From Unio delphinus (Eukaryota; Mollusca; Bivalvia; Unionida; Unionidae): a stretch of 64,000 bases of DNA. How positions within the stretch are numbered: position 1 is the first letter of the stretch; the number at the start of each line of letters is the position of its first letter. Of the stretch, positions 22,501-35,146 are shown in pieces. Under the pieces are notes generated by a model that did not search any database, was not told where the DNA came from, and worked only from the letters and a program-made list of their open reading frames with translations. The DNA is taken from the NCBI GenBank assembly GCA_029339505.1, contig JAQISU010000167.1:3321001-3385000 (forward strand), given 5' to 3'. The position numbers were made by a program, and so were the translations under genes.

Positions 22501-23079
22501 CTTTTAACCTTTATTGGTATTTGCATATTTGATACCTCGGCTTATATAATTTCTCGCTTATATAATACGGAAATCAGCGTCACTAGCAGATGCTGTGAAG
22601 TGTGCAATTATATACAAAATATTAGAAAATCAATTAAGATACTCACATAATAGTTTACAACATCTGGGATACAGTTGGTGTTGTTTAACATTACAGTATA
22701 ATTTTACAGGATATTTCAGAGATGCTTTGGTGAAATTTTGAATTTCACAATAATTTGTATTGGTAATTATTCCCGCCTACAGGGCAATCCGAACTTCTCG
22801 ATATTCATGTTCCATGCTGAACCAATTATTTGTATAGTTCCATGTTCCGATGATCATTTTTATTGTACACAGATTAAAATTGTGTATCCTAAGCCATAGT
22901 ACAAGCTCATTATTTTTTTTAATTCCGAGTCAAGTAGCTTAATTTTCATGAGACAACAAAATATAATAACGGTCAACCAGAAAAGACTTGAAGATTTAAC
23001 AGATATGAACATCATCAACACATCCCTACTTTAAATGTGTCTTTTTTATGTAGTGGTAAAGTTTTTAATCAAATCTCTA
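19600..23079. other. Long intergenic stretch, nothing recognised
   Basis: About 3.5 kb of AT-rich unique-looking sequence. Open frames at 20550-20774 (minus) and 22257-22445 (plus) have no family features or convincing signals. No tandem repeat or transposon was recognised. Confidence 0.5.
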
Positions 23080-23272
23080 CAATGTAAGCAGTGTGGCAGT
23101 TTATAGTGATGTCATGTATGGGGCATTTAGAAACAGATATGTCCCACCCCTCACATTATTTTGACATCAGATCTACCAGTCGTCCTAACACTAACCTCCT
23201 AACGATTGGTTTTGACTCGGCCGAAGATCGAACAGGACGTTCTACCCATTAAGGCCACAGGAAAGTATGAAA
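23080..23272 (-). mobile_element. V-type mollusc SINE copy, diverged
   Basis: On the minus strand, a tRNA-like head (about 23272-23210, with a weak B-box opposite GATCGAACA) is followed by the central domain seen in the other copies. Read on the plus strand this is CCAGTCGTCCTAACACTAAC, then ATGTCCCACCCC and GCAGTGTGGCAGTTTATAGT. The left (3') part is too diverged to set an exact end. It belongs to the same family as 39562-39846, 59795-60105 and 63600-63733. Confidence 0.7.
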
Positions 23273-23280
23273 TTTAAAGC

Positions 23281-23281
23281 A

Positions 23282-23335
<54 letters not shown>

Positions 23336-23339
23336 TTAT

Positions 23340-23370
<31 letters not shown>

Positions 23371-23402
23371 AAGAAGAAGAAGAAGAAGAAGAAGAAGAAG
23401 AA
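23281..23402. repeat. Compound (AAT)n-(AAG)n microsatellite
   Basis: About 17 AAT triplets, a short junction, then about 20 AAG triplets with one change near the end. It begins about 10 bp beyond the SINE head. Confidence 0.97.
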
Positions 23403-23554
23403 AAAGATGAAGAAGAACGTTTATTTGTCTATCCTCTAGTTTATGCGATCTCATTTTAGAAAGATAAACAGCTCTGTCCCGTTTATAAATCCTGTTAGTT
23501 TAGCAATGTCTTTCCTGATAGTTTGCATCTGTGCGCCAGAATGTAAATACTTAT

Positions 23555-24480
23555 GTTTTGTGTTTATGTCTTTGGGTATGTCTGTATTGTGGTTATTTCT
23601 TTATGTATGACTGTATTGTGGTTATGCCTTGATGTATGTTTGTATATGGTATGCCTTCAAGTATGTCTGTGTTGTGGTCATGCCTTTGTGTAGGTCTTTA
23701 TTATGTTTATGCATTTGTGTAGGTTTTTATAATGTGTATAACCATGTGCATGTCTTTATTTTGTCTTTTCCTTTGTGTATGTCTTTATAATGTGTATTCC
23801 TTTGTGTATGACTTTATTATGTGTATTCCTTTGTGTAGGTCTTTACAATGTTTATGCTTTCGTGTAGGTCTTTATGATGTTTATGCCTTTCTGTAGGACT
23901 TTATAATGTGCATGGCTTTGTGTAGGTCTTTATTATGTTTATGCCTTTGTGTATGTTTTTACTATGCTATGCCATTATGTAGGTTTTATCATGTTTATTC
24001 CTTTGTGTAGGTCTTTATTGTGTTTATGAATTTGTGGGGTTATTTATTATGTTTATGTCTTTGTGTAGTTATTTATTATGTTTATGTCTTTCTATAGGAC
24101 TTTATTATGTGTATGGCTTTTTGTAGGTCATTATTATGTTTATTCCTTTGTGTATTTCTTAATTATGTTTATGTGTTTCTGTAGGACTTTATTATGTGTA
24201 TTTTGTGTGTAGGTCTTTACAGTGTATATGTTTTGGTGTAGGTCTTTATTATGTTTATGTCTTTGTGTAGGTTTTTATCATGTTATGATATTGTTTAAGT
24301 TTGTGATACGTTTATTCCTTTGTGCGCGTCTTCATAATGGTTATTCTTTTATTTTGGTCTATATTATATGTATGCCTTTGTGTAGGTTTTATCATGTTTA
24401 TTCCTGTGTGCAGGTCTTTATTTTGTTTATACCTTATTTAGGTCTCTATTATGTTATGCCTTTGTGCAGGTCTTTTTTGG
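23555..24480. repeat. Degenerate 29-bp minisatellite, about 30 units
   Basis: Loosely conserved T/G-rich units around TTTGTGTAGGTCTTTATTAT followed by GTTTATGCC, spaced 27-31 bp. The divergence suggests an old array. The open frame at 24222-24560 is a by-product. Confidence 0.85.
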
Positions 24481-24869
<389 letters not shown>

Positions 24870-25057
24870 TAATCTTACACTCGTATATTGAAAAGTGAAT
24901 AGAGCGCAAATATCTGATCACATTTTGCGAGTAATCGCAACGATTACCTATTTCACACGCATTTTTAGTAAACAAAGTGTCAGCTGGGAAAGGAAAAGAA
25001 TTAAAAAACAATTGATGTCATTTAGGCGAGGTAAGCGTCTATACAACATTTTGTTAT

Positions 25058-25060
<3 letters not shown>

Positions 25061-25102
<42 letters not shown>
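25061..25102. repeat. (TA)n-(CA)n microsatellite
   Basis: About 38 bp of TA passing into ACACAC. Confidence 0.95.
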
Positions 25103-26949
<1,847 letters not shown>

Positions 26950-27215
26950 TAAAAGTCGCAAACTGAAGTGGTATAGTCATGTTTGAAGATCATCTGGTCT
27001 CGCAAAATATCTTGTAGGGTACAGTGCGAGGTTGCCGAAGAGGCAGACAGAGCAAGAGATGGGAAGGCAACATTAAAGAGCGGACATTCATAGCGTTTGA
27101 AGATTCCCAACGGGCAATAGAGAATAGGGAAAGATGGAGCGAATTTGGCTGTAAAGTCAGTCGTGGTGACCCAACGACCTCTTGGGTTACGGTATTGATG
27201 ATGATGATGAAAAGA
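26950..27215 (+). mobile_element. 5'-truncated RTE-like LINE 3' fragment
   Basis: Encodes only the C-terminal tail of the same protein family as the element at 16-19 kb: KSRKLKWYSHV, a stop, RSSGLAK, then after a frameshift GCRRGRQSKRWEGNIKE and SQRAIENRERW. The coding part ends near GDPTTSWVTVL and passes into a TGATGATGATGA tail, the short 3' repeat expected for RTE elements. The fragment is about 265 bp and non-functional; no target duplication was identified. Confidence 0.8.
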
Positions 27216-27549
27216 CGTTTGCTTATATAATGGATCAAGCATTCTTAAAAATATCAAGATGAGGATACACCTGAGGAAGAAAATATATAAATGTTCGAAA
27301 TAATTTTTAAATCTGAAATATGAAAGGTATCGCAAAACTACATGTTGATACATCTAAAACCTTTAACGCTTCTTTTATTTAAACAAGGTCTGACTAAAAT
27401 ACATTTTCTGATACCAGATTTGTTGTACATAAAGGTCTGTTAGATGATGAGAACATACTCAACGAAGTGGTGGCATAAATAAATTCTTGTGTAGGCCTAT
27501 ATTTTATCTTTCAACAGTTTATAACACGGCATATAATGCTGTTATGAGG
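27216..27549. other. Short intergenic stretch
   Basis: Nothing recognised between the LINE fragment and the 62-bp array. Confidence 0.5.
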
Positions 27550-27990
27550 TACATTCACAACCTTATTGAAATGTCAAATAAAGGATGACACACCAGGCAG
27601 TACATATAGTATTCCAACACAACCTTATTGAAATGTCAAATAAAGGATGACACACCAGGCAGTACATATAGTTTTCTAACACAACCTTATTGAAATGTCA
27701 AATAAAGGATGACACACCAGGCAGTACATATAGTATTCCAACACAACCTTATTGAAATGTCAAATAAAGGATGACACACCAGGCAGTACATATAGTATTC
27801 TAACACAACCTTATTGAAATGTCAAATAAAGGATGACACACCAGGCAGTACATATAGTATTCTAACACAACCTTATTGAAATGTCAAATAAAGGATGACA
27901 CACCAGGCAGTACATATAGTATTCTAACACAAACTTATTGAAATGTCAAATAAAGGATGACACACCAGGCAGTACATATAGTATTCTAAC
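27550..27990. repeat. 62-bp minisatellite, 7 copies
   Basis: Seven almost identical units at 62-bp spacing, with core CAACCTTATTGAAATGTCAA and GACACACCAGGCAGTACATA. Only a few single-base variants are present, indicating recent expansion. Confidence 0.97.
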
Positions 27991-28894
27991 AGTATAAGGG
28001 GATGGTTGTCGTTTGCTAATATTCCTGATTTGTCCGAGAAATATATTGTAGTGTACAATTTTCATTATATGTGCGTATCGTTTTGGAAATATTGCGACTA
28101 AAAAAAAATCTTTGCGGTCTTGACTAGTAAAGAAGGCATATCGCAATTTTAAGTTTAGCATTGGTTGGTTCCGTAATAAATATGACATACTTGAAATGAC
28201 CTTAAGAATCTAAAAATGTAATGAATGCATATACTTATATATTAAGCTTAGTGTTTACAGTTACACTTATTTATAGACCTCTGATGACGTGAATATGACG
28301 TAAACGACCGATTTTGAACCAACACATTCAAACTGAACTTGTTTCTGATTAGTCTAAATGTCACTTCAGCCGCACGATGGCTAAAAGTACGCGATGAAAT
28401 TACGTAGACTAACATGACACTACAACAGTGCAAATATGATAAATGATGTAAATCAAATGATATTATGTCAACAATGAACATATTGTAATGTGGAAATGTG
28501 ATATATTGTGTTCACATCAGCCCTTATCATATTTCGCAGATCAATAAAACAACGTATTGAGCTCAACAAAACGCCGTTTAACCACTTTTATACTCTGATA
28601 AAATAAAATATTCCTAAATAATACATAGCTTTTGAGTTGTAATCATCGTTAGGAAATCAATACATGATAAGACTTTTACGACATGTGATAACTGAAGAAA
28701 CAAATACTTGGTATTATGGCTGAGCTAGTATGACATGTTCCTCTAGTTAGAATTTATGAATAGTTTGTGTAAAAATGTAATACTAAATTAATTTTTTTAC
28801 ACCATGAATTGTTTGTTATAAATATCATTGACGTTACATGAATACTCATTACTTAAATCATTTTGATCGAATAACGTCTTTTAACTATATCAGT
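27991..28894. other. Intergenic stretch, nothing recognised
   Basis: No gene recognised. Minus-strand frames at 27946-28188 and 28248-28481 have no family signature. Confidence 0.45.
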
Positions 28895-29455
28895 AGTAAT
28901 ATAGGCCACTATAGCGACAATGGAAAATCCAGTCAAAAATGGCTTGGACCACTATAGCGACAAGACAAGAGCAGTAATGTGGGGCACTATAGTGACAATG
29001 GGAAATCCAGTCAAAAAGGGCTTGGGTACGTATGGCGACAAGACATGGTGGGCCTGTATAGCGACAAGGGGAATTTAACATGGGAACTATTTGGGCCTAT
29101 CTAGCGACAAGGGGAATTTAACATAGTGGGTCTATATAGTGACAAGGGAAATTTAACATGGGAACTATTTGGGCCTATCTAGCGACAAGGGAAATTGAAC
29201 ATGGTGGGCCTATCTAGCGACAAGGGATATTGAACATGGTGGGATTATATAGCGACAAGGGAAATTTAACATGGTGGGCCTATATAGCCTCAAGGGAAAT
29301 TTAACATAGTGGGACTATATAGCCTCAAGGGAAATTTAACATAGTGGGACTATATAGCGACAAGGGAAATTTAACATGGTGGGCCTATATAGCGACAAGG
29401 GAAATTTAACATGGGGAATATTATTTTTATTTGGGACTGTCTAGCAACAAGAGAA
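28895..29455. repeat. Degenerate 35-bp minisatellite, about 15 units
   Basis: Units of about 35 bp (some longer) built on CTATATAGCGACAAGGGAAA followed by TTTAACATGGTGGGC. The left third is more diverged and uses ACAATGGGAAATCCAG. A single related unit occurs far away at 55434-55461. Confidence 0.92.
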
Positions 29456-31527
29456 ATAGAGGCAAAGAAAGCTAATATCTTTTCGCGGTATATGAATGGC
29501 CCTGAAAACAAACCACACAATCTACTATCAAAACAGAGGGAAGGAAAATAAAATCACACAATCTCCTATACACACAGAAGGAAAGGAAAACAAAACAAGG
29601 ATAATTATGAACATCATACTTTTTATGTGAAATATGTTCATTGTTTTCATTCATTCATCAATTTAATAAAAAGGTAGTATGATATTTATTGTCGACTGAC
29701 TTCTTAACATATCTCAAATTTAAGGGAGGTCCTGTGTTTCTCAGTACACGCTACAAACAATGTTGCCAAGTTGTAACAAATGTAAGTCGAAGGAAAAAAA
29801 GCTAATCTAATCTAATGATGATTAAAAGGAATGCAGTGAGTTGTCGTACTCCTTAACATAAGTACAACATCTGCATAATATTAACACACTGTCTCTGTTA
29901 TCTTGTAGTTAATCGCGATTTCGTTCGACACTATTCACTATAAAAACCTAATTAATTAGACGAAGTGCGGAGACTAATAACTTTTGCGTTCTCTGAAAAT
30001 TAGTTGCAGTGTGTTCGTTTTCCTTGGAGAAATTATATCGAGCTTTGGCACTTCATAAAACTGGTAATCGGAATACCCTCGACACTTTCGAACGAACAGT
30101 ACAGATCTTAAAGTCACAAGGCAATGTCCTAATGACAAACGAAAATACAATACAGGTAATGCGATTTAAGAATCTGTAGTGAATCCATGAATATCATTCC
30201 ACGCTTCGTCCTAATGTGGCGGATATTGGTAATTAAGAACTGAGAAACAGCCAGTTTACATATTTTATTTGCACGGAAACACTTCACAAAACTTTCCTGA
30301 CAATTCAATTTAACACGTGAAAAGGAATAGCACAGTTGCAAGTATTCTTGATCCGATTGTACAAGCTTTATCAGTATCGCATGCCACAACTCTGACAAAG
30401 AAGACAAACTAAAATGATTTATTTCATATTGGTATTTGCCAAAAGATCAACATCGCACTCTAAATGTTTAGCTTCAATCAGTATTTATAAAGACCAGTTA
30501 GACGAAGAGGACCACATACAGATGTAAACGTATTCTATGTCTGAAAAGATGCAGCGTTTGCACTGTAGCTTTCAGCACTAATAGGGCATTATGCAATATT
30601 CATGTCAGAAACCAAATTTATGTAACGGAGAATTATCTCTCCATATAACTCTATCATTATGCACATAAGACAGCGTCTCCCTGTCACTGTCTTTATCCTA
30701 TACCATACACGATCTACAAAATATGTTTGCATTTTCTCAGGTGGAGTTTCTGTGCTCATATTATAAATAACGAGATAACTGAAAGCTAAAAGAAAACAAA
30801 AGAAATAACGTTTCATAGTGCTGCAATATCCCTTTGCAATGTGATCGTAGTCATGTGAATGTGTTTTCGTCATATGCCTACAAAAGTCTCTGTAATGGTA
30901 ATATTGTATGTCATCACGTTTCTATTTACAGTTCCGTCAAAAGGACAATTTATTTTGTTTTTAACATGCCTTTCGTTATTCCGTTATATACTTTTCCCTT
31001 CAACTTTAACAGTTGAAAAGGAACAAAACTCAGTTCTAAGATCATACAGTTATTTAGTACTACGGTCACATAATAAAACCACGGGTACCTTCTAATTAAA
31101 TTACGCAATATTAATTATATCACTATTGTTGGTAATCACTTGCATTATAGAATTGGGTGTTATCCTTGTTCTCACCATAAATACTATATGTCTATGGCCT
31201 AATGCATAGAGGAGGATCTGCCATTAATAACTTATTATTAAAAAATATGTTAAAATTCAAACATTAATAGCTTGAATAACTCTGACACTGTAAAGCATCC
31301 TTAAATGGGATTGTTAGCTTGATTTCCTTGTTTGAGAAATTGACTATGTTACGTCTATTTGATTTAAATTATTTATTTTTAATTGTCAGATCCAAATTTG
31401 TCATTTTGGGTTTTAAAATTCATTAATTGGGAAATTATTCTAGAGAAATCTCTATGACCATACTTTATCTGTAAACATGTTTTTGACCTTGGCTTGTTGA
31501 CCTAATTTCTGACCCTGCTTCAGACAG
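29456..31527. other. Intergenic stretch up to the LTR element
   Basis: No gene recognised with confidence. The minus-strand frame 30589-30873 (94 codons) has a short basic start then a hydrophobic segment (MKRYFFCFLLAFSYLVIYNM), like a signal anchor. However, the same bases include TTTTGTTTTCTTTTAG, which also looks like a splice acceptor on that strand. Nothing decides between these and chance. Confidence 0.35.
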
Positions 31528-32130
31528 TGTCAAGAAGCTTCTAAAACGATTGGCTAAAATCCCAAGACATCTTTCTGGATAATTCTATTAGTATGTGACT
31601 TAGTGAAGGTAGCCTCTTTCTTTGACCTTCTATAAACTTACATAAAATCACGTGATCACTTGTTTACGTAAAAAACAGGTATTTAAATTATTGTTTGGGA
31701 TAGAACAATTCAGTAGAATCTAGGCTTTTAAGTTAATAGTTGTGTTTTGAGTTATATTTGCATTTGTGTCAATTCGTTGAAGCAAGAGGAATTATTTTAT
31801 TTATATGGAAAAGAACATGTGCTCATAATTTCATTTGGATGTTTATAAAACAAGAACTGCATCACGTGACATACTCAGCCATTTAGGATTACATCGTCAA
31901 GATTCGAACCTGGAACTATTAGAATATTTATTTATCAGGACTCTTGCAATTCCATTAGTGGATTATTTTTGTGAATTCCATATCGGATTAATGTTGGATT
32001 TGATTTTCTAAAACCGTAAGTTTATTTAATTTATGAAAATAATTTTAATAAAATTTGTTCGTTAAATTTTACAAGCTTGTTAGTTTTCACACTTTCTGTG
32101 TTGCTGCTTATTCGAGCCTAAGCACGTACA
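31528..32130 (+). repeat. 5' LTR
   Basis: Direct match to 35147-35741 from about 31540 onwards. The likely left end is TGTCAAGAAG at 31528 and the right end CACGTACA at 32130, giving TG...CA termini; the first 12 bases have no counterpart in the 3' LTR, so the start is inferred. It contains TATAAA-like boxes (about 31631 and 31844), two CACGTG E-boxes and an AATAAA near 32048. Confidence 0.85.
31647..31870 (+). promoter_or_regulatory. Paired CACGTG E-boxes in the LTR
   Basis: ATCACGTGAT at 31647-31656 and ATCACGTGAC at 31861-31870 are perfect bHLH-type E-boxes. Both are conserved in the 3' LTR (35254-35263 and 35467-35476). They may be binding sites for a bHLH-zip factor driving LTR transcription; this is inference from motif and conservation only. 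Confidence 0.4.
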
Positions 32131-32138
32131 ATAGAAAT

Positions 32139-32156
32139 TGGGGTGCTATCGTCCGG
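32139..32156 (+). promoter_or_regulatory. Probable primer binding site
   Basis: TGGGGTGCTATCGTCCGG lies eight bases beyond the 5' LTR end. It resembles the complement of a tRNA-Pro 3' end (the type used by many gammaretrovirus-like elements) with an added T and an added AT. It would have primed minus-strand DNA synthesis. The insertions may be decay or may indicate a different tRNA. Confidence 0.5.
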
Positions 32157-32243
32157 ATTGAGATTGAAATAAATTGGAATTTAAATTTGAATTTCCCCTT
32201 GAAAATTTTAAATCTTTAGTGAGACTGACAGGCTTGTATTAAA

Positions 32244-32651
32244 ATGACATCTAAGGTAGAAATATTTCTTTCTAATCCTACCCAGGAGCAATTAGATCTT
32301 TTCAAAAAAGATGAGTTGATTCAACTTGCCAGAAAATTTCATCTTTCTGAAGTCGAGGCTTCTTTAACGAAACAAGATATCAAAAGGATTTTGGTCCAGT
32401 ATTTGGTGGAAAAGGATGTTTTGGGACAAAGTAGTTTGATTTCAGTCAGTAAGTCTGCATCAGACTCTGACATAAAATTAAAGGAATTAGAATTAAAATT
32501 CAAGATGGAATTAGAGTTGAAGAAGCTGGAATTTCATGAAAGGAAGAAAGAAAAGCAATTACAATATGAAAAAGAGGAGAAAGAAAAGCAATTACAATAT
32601 GAAAGAGAGGAGAAAGAAAAGCAATTTGAAGTACAAAAGGAGCAGATGCGG

Positions 32652-32717
<66 letters not shown>

Positions 32718-34190
32718 GAGAAAGAAAGACAATTACAATCTGAAAAAGAGGAGAGAGAAAGGGAATTAGAGTTTAAGAAACTGGAATTTCAGGAAAGGGA
32801 GAAAGAAAGATAATTACAATTTGAAAAAGAGGAGAGAGAGAGAGAGACAATTACAATATGACAGAGAGAAGAGCTTGCAAGTGAGAATCACCATCATACT
32901 TCAAATCAAAATTTTGATTAAGCAAGGAATATTAGATTAGTGCCCACTTTCAAAGAAAAAGAAGTAGATAAATATTTCATTCTTTTTGAAAATGTTGCAG
33001 AAAATTTAAAGTGGCCAAGAGAGAATTGGACTCAGTTACTACAATGTGTACTTACTGGTAAGGCTAGTGAGATTTACACTTCACTGTCTGTTCAGCAAAG
33101 TAGTGACTATGATGTAGTTAAAGAATGCATTTTAAGAGGTTATGAGTTAGTTCCTGAAGCTTATAGGCATAAATTCAGAAATTACAGAAAAGAAGCTGGA
33201 CAAACTCATGTCGAATTTGCTAGAGAAAAAGAGCAATTGTTTGATAGATGGTGCTTAGCCAAGAAAGTCGAACAAGATTATCAAAATCTCAAGCAAATTA
33301 TATTAATTGAAGAGTTCAAAAACTGTGTCCATAGTGACGTTAAAACTTATCTTGATGAGCATCAGATTGAAACCTTGGAAAATACTGCTCGAGCTGCTGA
33401 CGAATATTCTTTGACACATAAAGTTCCTTTTGTTAACAAGACTTCTACTCAACAATTTTCTGGCAGAAAAGTATTCCGCCTAATTCAAGCCCATCTAAAA
33501 CTCAAACTAATACAACTTTCAAAAATCAAACTTCAGAAAAGTTTGATTCTAGATCCTTGTCTCTTCCAACGTGTAACCTTCGCAAGAAAAAAAGGACACG
33601 TTGTTTCTGATTGCTACAAATTGAAAAATAGGCATGAGAATCAAGACAGACCTGTTCCAAATGCTCTTATTTCCAAGAGGTCAAGGTCAAAGTCATGTAT
33701 TGAAAGCAATACATTTGTTGGGTCTAATAAATCCCAGTCTGATTTTATTATGGAGAATTATGAATCATTCATATCGAAGGGTTCTATATCACTCTTGGGT
33801 GATTCAGCCAATCCCTCCCCTGTTAAAATTTTAAGGGACACAGGAGCTTCTCAGACTCTTTTATTATCAGGGACTTTGCCTTTTTCTGAGAAGTCTTCTT
33901 CTAGTGAAAGTGTTCTTCTTCAGGGAGTAGAGTGCGGCTTTGTTAATGTTCTTCTCCATTATGTAAATTTGTCATCAGACTTAGTGTCAGGACCTGTGAC
34001 AATCGGAACAGTCGCGATTTTATCCGTTGAGGGCATCGATTTATTGCTAGGCAACGACTTAGCTGTGGACAAGGTTGTGGTTAATCTACTTGTAACTGAC
34101 AAGCCTAATTTGGATCAGAAAGTTGATCCAATTGAAAAAGAATTCCCTGAGATATTTCAAGCTTGTGCATTTACCAGAGCTATGGAATAA
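32244..34190 (+). pseudogene. gag-protease ORF of the LTR element, broken
   Basis: One ancestral reading frame from an ATG at 32244 to TAA at 34188. The N-terminus (MTSKVEIFLSNPTQEQLDLF) leads into a coiled coil of Glu/Lys/Gln repeats. This is interrupted by a GA microsatellite, then by in-frame stops at 32715, 32811 and 32919 and by a local frame slip at about 32850-32880. The frame resumes with ARNIRLVPTFKEKEVDKYF and a SCAN-like capsid domain (about 33100-33420). A damaged zinc knuckle, GHVVSDCYK, near 33597 keeps only part of its CCHC. The aspartic protease has DTGAS at 33837 and LLLGNDLA at about 34041. Gag packaged the element RNA; the protease cut the polyprotein. Confidence 0.88.
32655..32714 (+). 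repeat. (GA)n microsatellite inside gag
   Basis: About 30 GA units inside the coiled-coil coding region, read in frame as Arg-Glu repeats up to the TAG at 32715. Shorter GA runs at about 32830-32847 mark a second slippage spot. Confidence 0.95.
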
Positions 34191-34284
34191 AAAGGCTCTT
34201 GAGAATGATGTTGATGAAGCCAGTATTCCTTTATCTGACACGTGTATAGGTCAGTCTTTTGATTAGGTCACTTTTACTCCTTGT

Positions 34285-35135
34285 TTGGATCAATCAGAAG
34301 GTATTGATCATAGTGATCCTCTTTTAGCAACTCATTCTCTTTATTCTAATCAGGGTGATAAACGACAGTCACTTGTCGTTGAACAGGAAAAAGATTCTGA
34401 GATCTCCTGTTTGTTTCAAAGGGCCATAAATGAGACTGAAGCCACTGAAGTTCCTGTCTGTTATTTCATTAAATATGGAATTCTTATGAGAACATGGAGA
34501 CCTCCCGAGGTACCTGCTGGTGATGAGTGGTCAGTGAACTATCAAATAGTAGTTCCAAAACGTTACAGACAGGAAATACTTAATCTGGCCCATGAAACTC
34601 CTTTGGCTGGTCATTTAGAGATTAATAAAACTTGTCACAAGATCTTGCCTCACTTCTATTGGCCAAAAATCAAAAGTGATGTTGTCAAATACTGTAGATC
34701 TTGTCATACTTAAATGGTAGGAAAACCCAATCAGAAGATACCTAAGGCTCATCTGCAACCTATTCCTGCCTTTGACGAACCATTTAGTAGAAGTATGTAG
34801 ATTGTGTAGATCCCTTACTCAAGACCAAGTCAAATAACCAATACCTATTGACCATTATGTGTGCATCAACAAGGTTTCCAGAAGCTATTCCGTTGAGGAA
34901 TATAAAATATAAAACACTAGTAGAAGCTTTGATAAAGTTTTTTACTCAATATGGTCTTCCCAAATCTATTCAGTTTGACCAAGGTTCAAATTTCATGCCT
35001 GGAATTTTCCAGCAAGTTATGAATGAATGCCCGATTCAGCGATTCAATTTAAAAACGAAACTATGGTTTGAAAGATCTACAAGGGAGAGAACGTTTTGAG
35101 TCTGATAATGGAGTTGTGTTACTCTTGTTCATTCT
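34285..35135 (+). pseudogene. Integrase region of the LTR element, broken and truncated
   Basis: Starts after a spacer behind the protease, in a different frame. A 142-codon frame ends with the zinc-binding domain: His and His in LAHETPLAGHL, then Cys pairs in YCRSCHT, around FYWPKIKSDV. A TAA at 34711 and further stops near 34800 damage the linker and the first catalytic aspartate region. The core resumes at LTIMCASTRFPEAIPLRNIK (about 34839), with the second catalytic Asp in IQFDQGSNFMPGIFQQVM (about 34968). After QRFN (about 35046) the sequence jumps to a piece resembling the region beyond the core (KLWFERSTRERTFESDNG), so the third catalytic Glu is deleted. Integrase would have inserted the DNA copy into the chromosome. 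Confidence 0.85.
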
Positions 35136-35146
35136 TCTTACTTTTC

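Noticed and set aside
31385..31527. Alternative, more upstream start of the 5' LTR at TGTCAGATCC
   Set aside because: The 3' LTR is truncated on this side so direct comparison is impossible; TGTCAAG at 31528 is closer to where the repeat match begins and was preferred. Other copies would decide.
33634..33834. Small frame overlapping gag
   Set aside because: It is an out-of-frame shadow of the Gag-protease sequence.
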